Of a stretch of DNA of 64,000 nucleotides, positions 34,562 to 42,221 are shown piece after piece. The translations under genes and the position numbers were made by a program. Every line of letters begins with the position of its first letter. Position 1 is the first letter of the stretch. Below the pieces are notes generated by a model. It was not told where the DNA came from. It saw nothing but the letters and a program-made list of their open reading frames with translations, and did no database searches. The stretch comes from Polyangiaceae bacterium (GTDB lineage Bacteria; Myxococcota_A; Polyangia; Polyangiales; Polyangiaceae). The stretch is taken from positions 1-64,000 of the forward strand of contig JACKEA010000004.1 in assembly GCA_020633235.1 (NCBI GenBank), written 5' to 3'.

Positions 34562-36502
34562 TCAGTAGAGGAAGCGCTGGATGTCGTAGCGCGCAATGGC
34601 GCCGGTGATACCGGCCGCACGGAGCCCGTCCTTCAGCGCTGCGAGCTCGGTGGAGAGCTGCTCGTCACTCGGGCGTCCCAGGTCGTCGAGCGCCTTGGCA
34701 AAGGCAGAAGACTCCTCGACCACGATGGGGGACAGGTACACGGTGTCCTCCTTGCCGAGCTCCATCGCCCGCACAGCGGTCACGGTGGAGGCAACGTGCT
34801 CAGCCGAGCGCTTCACGCCGCCGGCGCCGACCAACAGCACCACGCAGCGACGAATGCTGGCGGCGCCGACCTGCTTGGAGAACTGCACGTACTCGTCCAC
34901 GCTGGCCGGCTTGTTGAGCATCTGGTGCAGCTCTTCATTGCCGGTCTCGAGTCCCATGGTGATGGACTTGAGGCCTCGACGACGCAGACGCTCGAGCTCC
35001 TTCACGGTGCGCGGTGCTCGCGCAGGGTTGGCGAAGGCGGCGAACTCCCAGCCGTGGCGGTTGCCGAGCTCCTCACGGGCAATCTGCAGCACCCGCTCCA
35101 GGCGGTCCGCCTTGCCGCACAGGCCGTTGGCCTGGCCCAGGAACACGCGCCGACGGTGGCGCAAGGTGCGGCCGTGCAGCGCGGCCACTTGCTGGACGTG
35201 ACGACGGAAAGCGTCCGGTCGACGCACCGTGAAGCGCTCCTCCTGGTAGAAGTTGCAGAACGAGCAGCGGTTCCAGGCGCAACCGGTGCTGGGCTGCACC
35301 ACCACGGCGTCCGTCTGGTCCGGAGGCAGGATCGGGATCGGGCGGTACACGTCGGTGTACTCCCGGGCGTGCTCGGCGTGTCGCTCGGGCGTCCACGAGA
35401 GCGCTTCCCGGAGCTGTAGGCGAATGCGTCGCGGCGTGGCGCTGGGCAGCTCGCTCCAGAACTTCTGCACGATGGTGTAGGCGCTCTCGATGGCGCGCTG
35501 TGCTTCTGCGCCCTCCAAGATGTCGATGATGGGGAGATGGCGCCGTCCGTTCTTGCGCAGCACGATGCGACGCACTCGACCGTCCAGCCCTCGCTGGTAG
35601 GACGTCTCGCCGATCCACGCCCGATGGAAGCGCCCGTCTGCGTCGAGGTACACGCGCTCACTGTCGCCGAACAGACCCAGCCGGTCTGCGCGGGAGATGA
35701 TCACGCGGCCCTTCGGCAGCTCGAACCGCAGCGCACGACCCGAGCGCCGCGCGGTCTGACCGGCATGGCGGGGCGGCAGAGCGGTGCCGTCGAAGCCGTT
35801 CTTCTTCTCTTGGACGGGATAGTCGCCGGCGAGGTTCGCGAGACGACCGGGGTTGCGCACGATGAAGCCGTCTCGGGTCGTCTCCACGAAATGCTCGTCA
35901 CCCCAGCGCGTCATCACGCGGATGGCCGTTTCGAAGGAGGTGGCCGCGAGGTCCGCGAGCTCCTGGCGGGACAAGGGCAGCTCCACCAACATGGCGCCGT
36001 CGTCCACCGGGCGGCCGTAGTCCCGCAGCAGTCGGGACAGCAACATGGCGAGGCGGGATTCCACCGTGCCCGAGCTCAGAACGTCGATCTTGTCGTACAC
36101 GCGGGACGTGTCCGCCCAGGCGGCGTCCGCCAGCGCGTTCCACGGGTCCTCGGAAGCGAGCAGGTTTCGGGTGTACACGGCGCCGGGCACCGCGAGCACT
36201 CGAGCGGAATCCGAAGCCACCACCGCGTCCACCAAGTGCGTCGAGCCGGAGAGCGCGTCCAACCCGCCGAGGGTCGAGCCAGGGCCGAAGAAGCCGCGAA
36301 TGCAGGTCCTGCGCGCCAGCTGCCTTACCAACTTGATTGTCCCAGAGAGGATCACGAAGACGTGATCGGGCTTGGAGCCGGCATTCCACAGCGCGGCGCC
36401 GCGCGACAGGGTCAGCGGGGTTCCGAGAGGCAGGAGCTTGCTGAGGGAATCGGTGAGCTCGGTCGGACGTGCAGGAGCCTGGGACGACGTGGTTTCGAGC
36501 AT
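34562..36502 (-). CDS. Crp/Fnr-type regulator fused to a radical SAM enzyme
   Basis: One uninterrupted frame encodes 646 residues. Residues about 20-125 form a cyclic-nucleotide-binding-type fold (GAALWNAGSKPDHVFVILSG...), but the usual E and R of the cAMP phosphate cassette are absent. Residues about 140-220 include the Crp-type helix-turn-helix LSRQELADLAATSFETAIRV. A linker leads to a radical SAM domain with CAWNRCSFCNFY (Cys408, Cys413, Cys416; C-x4-C-x2-C) and SITMGLETGNEEL and VVLLVGAGGVKRS strands. The N-terminal part has one Cys (67), so no FNR-type iron-sulfur sensor is visible. A DNA-binding domain on a radical SAM enzyme suggests a self- or heme-linked regulatory role. The partner gene is the radical SAM gene 21 bp downstream. 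Confidence 0.85.
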   Translation of the reverse strand: MLETTSSQAPARPTELTDSLSKLLPLGTPLTLSRGAALWNAGSKPDHVFVILSGTIKLVRQLARRTCIRGFFGPGSTLGGLDALSGSTHLVDAVVASDSARVLAVPGAVYTRNLLASEDPWNALADAAWADTSRVYDKIDVLSSGTVESRLAMLLSRLLRDYGRPVDDGAMLVELPLSRQELADLAATSFETAIRVMTRWGDEHFVETTRDGFIVRNPGRLANLAGDYPVQEKKNGFDGTALPPRHAGQTARRSGRALRFELPKGRVIISRADRLGLFGDSERVYLDADGRFHRAWIGETSYQRGLDGRVRRIVLRKNGRRHLPIIDILEGAEAQRAIESAYTIVQKFWSELPSATPRRIRLQLREALSWTPERHAEHAREYTDVYRPIPILPPDQTDAVVVQPSTGCAWNRCSFCNFYQEERFTVRRPDAFRRHVQQVAALHGRTLRHRRRVFLGQANGLCGKADRLERVLQIAREELGNRHGWEFAAFANPARAPRTVKELERLRRRGLKSITMGLETGNEELHQMLNKPASVDEYVQFSKQVGAASIRRCVVLLVGAGGVKRSAEHVASTVTAVRAMELGKEDTVYLSPIVVEESSAFAKALDDLGRPSDEQLSTELAALKDGLRAAGITGAIARYDIQRFLY

Positions 36503-36777
36503 GAATCAACCCCGGGGTGCGACCAGCAGCGCTGGTCAGGTCGTGGTTTCGGTGGCCAATATCGGGGGAACCAGAGGTCCATCCTGATTTCCGCCAAGTT
36601 CGGACCGGCATCTGCAAGTCCCGGGCCCACGAGTTTTGCGCAGATGACGCATGTCTTGAGGGCACAAGAGCGAAAGCATCGCGTGCACCCCCTCCCGAGC
36701 CGGCAAGGTTTGCGGTCATTGACCCGATCCGGCTCACCGGCTTGACCCCGCCCGCCCGCGGGGGATACCCCGCGAGC

Positions 36778-37422
36778 ATGAAGACGGCAGTGGTGACCGG
36801 GGGAACGGGCGCGTTGGGGCGGGCAGTGGTGGAAGCGTTCGCACGCGCTGGCTACCAGGTGCACTTGTCCACAGCCCGCGATGCCAGCGGCCATTCGGGG
36901 CCGGGTACCGCTCACCAAGTGGATCTGAGAGACGCTACGGCCACCCGCGACTGGCTTCGCATGCTGGGTCCCGTTCACGCCGCCGCGCTGTGTGCCGGTG
37001 GTTTTGCGATGCAGTCCTTGGCAGACCTGTCGCCGGAGCTCTACGACGCGCAGCTCGACATCAACCTGCGCACTGCCGCCTACACCGTCGCCGGCCTCGT
37101 CCCCGTGCTCGCCGACCCGAGCGCCATCGTGCTGGTCGGTTCGCAGGCGTACGCCGGCGCAGCGGGCAAGGCCCTCTACGCCGCGAGCAAAGCCGGCGTC
37201 GTCAGCTTGGCGCGAAGCGCAGCGGAGGAGCTGCGCCCGAAGGGCGTTCGCGTGAACGCGGTGCTGCCGGACATCATCGACTCCCCCGCCAACCGCACAG
37301 CCATGCCCGGCGCGAGCTTCGACAGCTGGGCCAAGCCGGAAGAGATCGCGGACGTGATCCTGTACCTGTGCTCCGACGCCGCGCGCGTCGTGAGCGGGAA
37401 CGCTCTCGCGGTCGGGCGCTGA
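36778..37422 (+). CDS. Short-chain dehydrogenase/reductase
   Basis: The 214-residue NAD(P)-binding oxidoreductase starts at ATG 36778; the long upstream frame (from 36517) is shadow sequence. The cofactor motif is TGGTGALG (about residues 8-15). The active site is Ser in LVGSQAYAG plus YAASKAG (Tyr and Lys of the YxxxK motif). Asn in INLRTAAYTV is also typical. It is slightly shorter than the usual 250 residues, with a compact cofactor-binding part. TTGACC (36742-36747) with GATACC (36764-36769) 16 bp on would be a possible promoter giving a nearly leaderless message. The substrate is unknown. Confidence 0.86.
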   Translation: MKTAVVTGGTGALGRAVVEAFARAGYQVHLSTARDASGHSGPGTAHQVDLRDATATRDWLRMLGPVHAAALCAGGFAMQSLADLSPELYDAQLDINLRTAAYTVAGLVPVLADPSAIVLVGSQAYAGAAGKALYAASKAGVVSLARSAAEELRPKGVRVNAVLPDIIDSPANRTAMPGASFDSWAKPEEIADVILYLCSDAARVVSGNALAVGR

Positions 37423-37536
37423 CGCTCGGTGCAGCATGCCTCGACGCGGCGTTTCGCGTCGTTTGTTGCGCTCTGGCGTTCCTGACAAGCATCGGATCGA
37501 CGCTTGCAGCTCCTCTCGACAGAGAAAGGAGTTCCC

Positions 37537-37872
37537 ATGCAAACCATCCAACGCAACGAGCTCAAGAAGATGATCGAACGCGGCGCGGAGTTCGACCTCG
37601 TGGAAGTGCTCGCCCCAAAGGCCTACGAGCACGCGCATTTGCCGGGGGCCATCAACATCCCCTTCGATGATCAGTTCGAGCACAAGATCCAGCTGGCCAT
37701 CGACAACAAATCCCGCACGGTCGTCGTGTACTGCACGGATCTGGACTGCGATGCGTCACCCAAGGCGGGGCAGGCCATGGAGCAACTGGGCTACACACAC
37801 GTGTACGACTACCAGGCAGGCAAGGCGGACTGGATGCGCGCCGGATTGGACGTCGTTCACTCCAACTCCTAG
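37537..37872 (+). CDS. Single-domain cytoplasmic rhodanese
   Basis: The 111-residue protein starts at ATG 37537 with AAAGGAG seven bases upstream; the frame upstream from 37504 lacks a site. The rhodanese fold is complete: FDLVEVLAPKAYEHAHLPGAINIPFDD, then VVVYCTDLDCDASPKAGQAMEQLGYTHVYDYQAGKADW. Catalytic Cys66 is followed five residues on by Cys71 in the active-site loop, an unusual CTDLDC form that could make a redox-sensitive disulfide. It has no signal peptide, unlike the lipoprotein rhodanese at 23,815. A REP-like repeat begins 9 bp after the stop. Confidence 0.88.
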   Translation: MQTIQRNELKKMIERGAEFDLVEVLAPKAYEHAHLPGAINIPFDDQFEHKIQLAIDNKSRTVVVYCTDLDCDASPKAGQAMEQLGYTHVYDYQAGKADWMRAGLDVVHSNS

Positions 37873-37880
37873 TCTGCCCA

Positions 37881-37906
37881 TGTTGGTCCGGCGCGATACC
37901 CGTCGC
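37881..37906 (+). repeat. REP-like repeat copy after the rhodanese gene
   Basis: This copy differs from 4825-4850 at one base (A for G in the loop). It points away from the rhodanese stop, with TGTTGGTCCG first, then the GGCGCGA/TCGCGCT-like stem around a TACCCG loop. Confidence 0.75.
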
Positions 37907-37935
37907 GCTCAGCTCGCGTGATACGCTGCGGGCCG

Positions 37936-38316
37936 ATGCGGAAACGGACGCTCCTCGCCGTCGCGGCATTCACCGTTCTCGGTTGCGAGCGGTCCGGCCC
38001 CGCGCGTGGCCCGACACAGGGTCCGCCCACGTCGCTGCCGCCCGCGCAAACCACGTCGCCGCCGCCCGCGCCAACGGCACCGAACGCCTCGACGCCACCG
38101 CAAGGGTACGAAGTCTGTTTCTCGCCGGAGGTCTCGCGCCGCGGCGGTGATGCTCCGGCGGTCCCCGGCGCTTCCACGGAAGAGGCCCTGGGCGACGCCA
38201 ACGGCTGCGCCCCATGGCGCCACGTTTCCGACAATTGCTGTTGCTCCGCCACGGCGGGTCCGCGCTTCGACGGCAGCCGCTGCTGCTACGTCATCTCCCC
38301 CTGTGGCTGCTGTTGA
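37936..38316 (+). CDS. Small lipoprotein with a cysteine-cluster C-terminus
   Basis: The 126-residue precursor starts at ATG 37936 and has lipobox VLGC (Cys17). A Pro/Thr/Ala-rich linker (about residues 20-60) leads to a C-terminal domain. The last 40 residues hold nine Cys in clusters: NGCAPW, NCCCSA, RCCYV and a final PCGCC. Such Cys-Cys clusters occur in metal-binding and disulfide-bonded proteins. No known family was recognised. The gene ends 6 bp from the convergent lipoprotein gene. Confidence 0.62.
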   Translation: MRKRTLLAVAAFTVLGCERSGPARGPTQGPPTSLPPAQTTSPPPAPTAPNASTPPQGYEVCFSPEVSRRGGDAPAVPGASTEEALGDANGCAPWRHVSDNCCCSATAGPRFDGSRCCYVISPCGCC

Positions 38317-38322
38317 GACGCG

Positions 38323-38904
38323 TCACTGGATCGGCAACAGCTCGGCGTACACGAAGTCTTTGGAGTAGCCGGTCTTGTAACCGCAGGCCGTCTCGATTTC
38401 GCTGGCCGTGACCGATGCGGCCGCGCCGTTGACGAAGCTGAAGGACGAAAACGAAGTGGCCGCCGGCAGCACGCACGGCTCCCCCGTGAGATCCTGGTTC
38501 GGGTACAGCGTGGCTGGCTGCAGCAGAACGTGGATGCCGATGGCGTTCACGTCCGTGGCGCAATCCGAGGTGAAGTCGGTGTCCTTCACCAAGCCAGTGG
38601 CAGAATCTCCAGAGACCCTCCCAGCGCGGTTGGACGAAACGAAGTAGTAGCCCTGCCACTTGTCGAAGGACGCCGTCATCAAGACCTTGGTCCCCGCCGG
38701 CGCCGTGATGGCGTCCTTGCTGCTCCACACGCCGGACTGTTCGGCCGTGAGCACCTTCTGCGCCGTCAACAGGGTTCCCGTGCAGTACGCGGAGTAGGCC
38801 TCGAGGCCCGGGCCGTTGCCGGGCGAGCCTGCCTCTGAATCCGAGCTGGAGCAGCCAGCGAGAGCCAGACACAGCGCGCCGCACGTGGTGAGCGTCCAGT
38901 TCAT
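38323..38904 (-). CDS. Lipoprotein of unknown function
   Basis: The 193-residue precursor starts at ATG 38904 with lipobox LAGC (Cys18). After a Ser/Gly linker, the chain has several beta-rich segments with four Cys in the mature part (AYCTGTLL, DCATDVNAIGIHVLL, GEPCVLP and ACGYKTGY), enough for two disulfides. The pattern suggests a compact extracellular beta fold. No family was recognised and no neighbour suggests a role. It is downstream of tRNA-Arg on the same strand, about 125 bp away. Confidence 0.55.
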   Translation of the reverse strand: MNWTLTTCGALCLALAGCSSSDSEAGSPGNGPGLEAYSAYCTGTLLTAQKVLTAEQSGVWSSKDAITAPAGTKVLMTASFDKWQGYYFVSSNRAGRVSGDSATGLVKDTDFTSDCATDVNAIGIHVLLQPATLYPNQDLTGEPCVLPAATSFSSFSFVNGAAASVTASEIETACGYKTGYSKDFVYAELLPIQ

Positions 38905-39030
38905 GCGCTGCTCAGGGTACCATGCGTCAGAGGGAAGCCTTCCCTCGCTGGGGCACGGGCTGAAACTAGCCCACCAGCGCGCGGTCGCTTTGGAGCAGCA
39001 CCCGGTGAGTGGTGGCAGTGAGTGATCGGG

Positions 39031-39104
39031 CGCGCCCCGAGGGATTCGAACCCCCGACCGTCGGATCCGAAGTCCGATGCTCTATCCAGCTGAGCTAGAG
39101 GCGC
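39031..39104 (-). tRNA. tRNA-Arg (anticodon TCG)
   Basis: The 74-nt cloverleaf folds by eye. The acceptor GCGCCTC pairs with GGGGCGC. The D arm is GCTC/GAGC with GGAT in the loop, the anticodon stem TCGGA/TCCGA has loop CTTCGGA, and the T arm has TTCGAAT. The discriminator is G. CCA is not encoded. Confidence 0.95.
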
Positions 39105-39134
39105 GACGCTCCCGCCCGAGGCGAGAGCATCGGG

Positions 39135-39163
39135 GACATACGAGGGCCCGCGCGAACGGTCAA
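39135..39163 (-). promoter_or_regulatory. Sigma-70-type promoter of tRNA-Arg
   Basis: On the minus strand TTGACC (39163-39158) and TATGTC (39140-39135) are separated by exactly 17 bp, about 30 bp before the tRNA 5' end. It is the clearest promoter-like sequence in the window. Confidence 0.65.
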
Positions 39164-39172
39164 GCCCGACCT

Positions 39173-40030
39173 TCACGGCGAGAGAAACGCAGGGATGTCC
39201 GTGTTGTTCGCGTCGTACACGGCCCCGCCGACGGTCACGTGAAGGATCTTCATCGTGCGGGTGTCCACGAAGAAGGCGAGGGGCAGGCTTTGCACCGAGG
39301 CGAAGTGCGAGAACGACGGATCCAGCATGGTGACGTGCTGCGGCTGATGGGAGGAGACCCACTGCAGCAGGTCCGCTTCCGTCGCTGCGACGCCGGGCTC
39401 GTAGCCCTCGCCCAGGACGGTGATGAACGCCACCCGCTGCGACTTCCAATAGGCGTAGTCGCTCGCTGCTTCCGCCTGTGCGCATGGAGCGCACCAAGCG
39501 GCGCCCAACGTGATGACGAGCAGCGCGGGTTTGCTGGGGTCGTTCTGGACGTTCAAGAAGTCCGAGGCGTGCAGTGTCTCCACGGTGGCTCCCCACGAGA
39601 AGAGACCCGGCAGCGCGAGATCCTCGAGCGTGTTGCCGACGTCCACGCCGTAAGGGCCGGGCGGGTAGCTCCCCGTGCCTGCCGTGCACTTCCCCGCCGC
39701 ACAGGTCCCGCCGCAGCAATCCCCGAACACGGTGCAGTCGCCACCTTCCGGCACGCACGCGACGCCGCCGCAGTGGCCCTGGTCGCACATGTTCGAGCAG
39801 CACTCCGCGAATCCCGCGCACGGCTGGCCGTCCTGTTTGCACTGGCCCGCGTCCGGCGCGCTGCCACCGCTGGCGCCGGTTCCGGATGTTGCTCCGGTTC
39901 CCGTCCCGCCGCTGCCGCCGCCGCCCTCCAAGCCCGCGTCGGCGAAGCCGCCGCCGCCGCTCCCCGACGAGCAAGCGAACGTGACCAAGAGCACCAAGGT
40001 CGCGCCACCGCGTGCCAGCGAAAGCTTCAT
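39173..40030 (-). CDS. Exported thioredoxin-like lipoprotein with cysteine-rich domain
   Basis: The 285-residue precursor has the lipobox TFAC (Cys20). A Gly/Ala linker is followed by a cysteine-rich stretch (about residues 62-115) with CKQDGQPC, CCSNMCDQGHC, CTVFGDCCGGTC and AAGKC, like the small Cys-rich repeats of many Myxococcota lipoproteins. Residues about 140-275 form a TlpA/AhpC-type thioredoxin fold with WCAPCAQAEA (catalytic CxxC), LGEGYEPGV and the cis-Pro strand LPLAFFVD. It probably reduces or isomerises disulfides, or senses thiols, in the periplasm. It is followed by tRNA-Arg on the same strand. Confidence 0.78.
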   Translation of the reverse strand: MKLSLARGGATLVLLVTFACSSGSGGGGFADAGLEGGGGSGGTGTGATSGTGASGGSAPDAGQCKQDGQPCAGFAECCSNMCDQGHCGGVACVPEGGDCTVFGDCCGGTCAAGKCTAGTGSYPPGPYGVDVGNTLEDLALPGLFSWGATVETLHASDFLNVQNDPSKPALLVITLGAAWCAPCAQAEAASDYAYWKSQRVAFITVLGEGYEPGVAATEADLLQWVSSHQPQHVTMLDPSFSHFASVQSLPLAFFVDTRTMKILHVTVGGAVYDANNTDIPAFLSP

Positions 40031-40139
40031 CCCGCGACGCTAGCGCGCGGGGACGCCGTTGGCATCCTGAGGATCGTCGAGCCTCCGGATCCCGAACGGT
40101 CGGCGGGTGCCGACCGTTCGAGTCCGGGCGACGTTCCAG

Positions 40140-40457
40140 TTACTTCTTGGTGTTCTTCGCGGTCTTCGCGGGCTTGGCGTCGGTCTTGGGAGCCGCCTTC
40201 GCCGTGCTGTCGTCGCTGGTGGTGGGCGCCTTGGACTCGCCGCCACCTTCATCCGCACCACCACCCTCGTCGGCAGGTGCTGCCTTGTCGTCGGTAGCGG
40301 GAGCTTCCGGCGTGGCCGGAGCTTCGGGGGCGGCGGGCGTCTCCGGAGTGGCAGCCTTCTCCGTGGGCGCTTCGGGGGTTTCGGGGGCCGGCGCGCTACC
40401 GCCACATCCGACTGCAAGCAACGCGACGGCGGGCAACAACTTCATGAAGTGAGACAT
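40140..40457 (-). CDS. Short Ala/Pro/Thr-rich lipoprotein
   Basis: The 105-residue precursor starts at ATG 40457 with AGGAG six bases upstream; the upstream open frame to 40595 is not needed. The lipobox is AVGC (Cys18). The mature chain is low complexity: APETPEAPTEK-type units, then Glu/Gly/Asp-rich and Lys-rich (KTAKNTKK) parts. It is probably an extended tether or charged surface chain. It cannot be assigned to a family. The next gene on the other strand starts 436 bp away. Confidence 0.58.
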   Translation of the reverse strand: MSHFMKLLPAVALLAVGCGGSAPAPETPEAPTEKAATPETPAAPEAPATPEAPATDDKAAPADEGGGADEGGGESKAPTTSDDSTAKAAPKTDAKPAKTAKNTKK

Positions 40458-40756
40458 TCGAACTCCTGGTTTTGATTTGCCAGGCTCGCCGGAGGAGGAA
40501 TTGCTCGCGGCCGCGACCCAGCTGTGCGGCTCGTGGCCGCAGTGGGCCGCGCCTGAAGCAGACGGCGTGCCTCGGGTCGCGACTTCGAATTCCACGAGGA
40601 ATCGCCGGGCGACCCCGTGCCCGCAGGTGCTGAATGCAGACCGCGACGGTCGTCAGCGTCTTCTTTTGCGACGTGGAGGGCGGCGTTTCGGGCCGTGGAA
40701 GGCAGCGACGCACCCCACGGGGTGAGTGCCGAAACCCTGTGGTCGGATTGCGCCAA

Positions 40757-40771
40757 AGTGGTTCAACCACT
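40757..40771. repeat. Short palindrome AGTGGTT-C-AACCACT
   Basis: Seven-base arms separated by one central base form a near-perfect palindrome, 22 bp before the longer inverted repeat. It may be an operator of the gene at 40,894 or part of the same repeat cluster. Confidence 0.4.
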
Positions 40772-40792
40772 ACAGCGAGACGTTCGCCACGA

Positions 40793-40854
40793 GGTTCCGC
40801 GGCGAACCAACAAGCATATGAATTCATTGATTTTGTTGGTGTGACCGCGGAACC
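40793..40854. repeat. REP-like inverted pair (BIME-like) around an AT-rich core
   Basis: The left arm (40793-40813) begins GGTTCCGCGG and ends ACCAACAA. The right arm (40833-40854) begins TTGTTGGT and ends CCGCGGAACC. The loop (40814-40832) contains the perfect palindrome ATGAATTCAT (40818-40827). Both arms carry the TTGTTGGT head of the repeat family in opposite orientation, and each head runs into a further GC-rich stem (TTCGCC/GGCGAA on the left, GAACCG/CGGTTC on the right). It lies 40 bp before the 40,894 gene. Confidence 0.7.
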
Positions 40855-40893
40855 GAGCCCGGTTCGGCACCATCCCTGCTGAAGGGGTCGGCC

Positions 40894-41916
40894 ATGAGCA
40901 AACTGGCTTCGACTTGGATGGGCAGCGGGGTGTTGGCGGCGGCGATGAGCGTGGCGCTGGGAGCGCGAGGGCAAACGCCGGCGGTTGAGGACGTACCCAC
41001 GGCGGCGTTGCCGCCCGTCGAAGCGACGGCCGAACCGCCGGCAAGCCCTACGGCGCCGGACGAGGCGCAAGCGCAGGCGGCGGTGCCCACCGGCGCGGTC
41101 GCGTGCGTGGTCGAGCCGAACGGCATCGACGCCGCGTCCGCCGCGACTGCCGGCCGCTTGGTGTGCGAGCAGCTGCGCGCACGCCACAGCCAGAGTCAAG
41201 CAGGCGGCGCGGGCTTCCGCGTGCGCCTCGATCGCCTCGGTCGTAGCGTGCTGGTCACCGTCAGCTACGAGGCGCCCTTGGGACATCCGGTTCGATCGCG
41301 TCGCATGACCCTCGCGAGCCTGGAGGAGATCACCGTCGCGGCACCGCGGCTCGCGACAGCGGTGGTGCTCGACCAGCCGCTGGAGGACACGCAGCACGTC
41401 GACAACCTGGTGGGCGAGGAAACGCGCGAATACAAGAAGAAGCCGGGCGAGTTCTTGTGGGGCATCGGCCTATTGGGCGCGTCCGTGCCGACCGGCGACT
41501 TGTACATGGCCCCGGGCTTCGAGTTGACGGGGTTCTACGAGACTCCACGCTTTGGCTTCGGCTTCTCGGGACGCTTCGGCGGCGCGGACCGCGACGACTC
41601 GGAATACTCCTTCGCCAGCTTGTCCCTCGGCGCGCGGTACTTCATGAGCGAGGGCGACTTCTCTCCGTTCGTGGGTGGCGGGGTCGAGCTGCTGTACCTC
41701 AACGTGAACCAGGCCGATGGCGGGGGTCTCGGCGCCTACGGCGAGGTCGGCGTCGAGATGCTGCGCTTGCACGGGTCGCGTTTCACGGCGAGCCTGCGCG
41801 TGGAGGCGCCGTTCTTCGGGCTCGAAGGCACGCGCTACGATGGCTACGGTCCCACGCCCGACCCCATCCAACGCTACGACGTGCCGATCACCTTGGGGCT
41901 CGGCTATGCGTGGTGA
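40894..41916 (+). CDS. Outer-membrane beta-barrel protein of unknown function
   Basis: The 340-residue precursor has a signal peptide (about residues 1-26, ending GARGQ) and a Pro/Ala/Glu-rich linker. A small N-terminal domain (about 60-160) with two Cys (VACVVEPNG and LVCEQL) follows. The C-terminal half has a beta-barrel: LLGASVPTGDLYMAPGFELTGFYETP, then SLSLGARYF, DFSPFVGGGVELLYLNV and the terminal VPITLGLGYAW. The final aromatic residue is typical of an outer-membrane barrel. Upstream is the palindromic region with a REP-like inverted pair. It may form a small pore or bind a ligand. Confidence 0.65.
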   Translation: MSKLASTWMGSGVLAAAMSVALGARGQTPAVEDVPTAALPPVEATAEPPASPTAPDEAQAQAAVPTGAVACVVEPNGIDAASAATAGRLVCEQLRARHSQSQAGGAGFRVRLDRLGRSVLVTVSYEAPLGHPVRSRRMTLASLEEITVAAPRLATAVVLDQPLEDTQHVDNLVGEETREYKKKPGEFLWGIGLLGASVPTGDLYMAPGFELTGFYETPRFGFGFSGRFGGADRDDSEYSFASLSLGARYFMSEGDFSPFVGGGVELLYLNVNQADGGGLGAYGEVGVEMLRLHGSRFTASLRVEAPFFGLEGTRYDGYGPTPDPIQRYDVPITLGLGYAW

Positions 41917-42054
41917 CGAAGACCGAGTGTGGCGGCGCCGTCGCGCTCCGCAGGGTGCGGGATTCGGCGCGCGTCCCGCTGCCGAGCGACGGCGTTGGCG
42001 GAGCGGTGCTACGGCGCGTTGGCGAGGACGGCGGAGCCGCGATCGCGACAAACG

Positions 42055-42068
42055 TCACGGGCCCGTGA
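42055..42068. promoter_or_regulatory. 14-bp perfect palindrome upstream of tRNA-Lys
   Basis: TCACGGGCCCGTGA is self-complementary over all 14 bases. It lies 19 bp before the tRNA-Lys minus-35 element. It could be a terminator stem or a regulator site; there is no T-tract. Confidence 0.3.
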
Positions 42069-42087
42069 GCGAGCCGCCACGAAGCGC

Positions 42088-42115
42088 TTGACGTGGGCGA
42101 CCACCATGTTAATAG
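42088..42115 (+). promoter_or_regulatory. Candidate tRNA-Lys promoter
   Basis: TTGACG (42088-42093) and TAATAG (42110-42115) are separated by 16 bp and end about 33 bp before the tRNA. The spacing and the conserved -35 support a sigma-70-type promoter; the -10 is less perfect. Confidence 0.5.
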
Positions 42116-42148
42116 CCGCCTTCCCGAACCGCGTTTGGCGCGGGAAGC

Positions 42149-42221
42149 GGGCCATTAGCTCAATTGGTAGAGCAGCGGACTCTTAATCCGTTGGCTGAAG
42201 GTTCGAGTCCTTCATGGCCCA
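42149..42221 (+). tRNA. tRNA-Lys (anticodon CTT)
   Basis: The acceptor GGGCCAT pairs with ATGGCCC, the D arm is GCTC/GAGC with TTGG, the anticodon stem GCGGA/TCCGT has loop CTCTTAA, and the T arm has GTTCGAGTCC. The discriminator is A. CCA is not encoded. Its 3' end is duplicated downstream. Confidence 0.95.

Larger units (their letters stand above)
40458..40893. other. Intergenic region with palindromes, no gene
   Basis: No recognisable gene lies in this 436-bp gap between divergent genes. Open frames here have no start site or domain. It contains two palindromic features, at 40757-40771 and 40793-40854. A promoter for the OmpA-like gene at 40,894 is expected but not resolved. Confidence 0.45.

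Noticed and set aside
34841..34866. Possible repeat copy in the radical SAM fusion gene (GCCGGCGCCGACCAACAG)
   Set aside because: It lacks the conserved GGCGCGA stem and occurs in a GC-rich codon run. It is likely chance.
36503..36777. FNR box upstream of the Crp-radical SAM fusion
   Set aside because: Only half sites (ATCAA, TTGAC) are visible, without a proper TTGAT-N4-ATCAA palindrome.
40477..40756. Open frames in the 40.5-40.8 kb gap on both strands
   Set aside because: There is no start site, domain or conservation signal. Composition is that of a non-coding region with palindromes.
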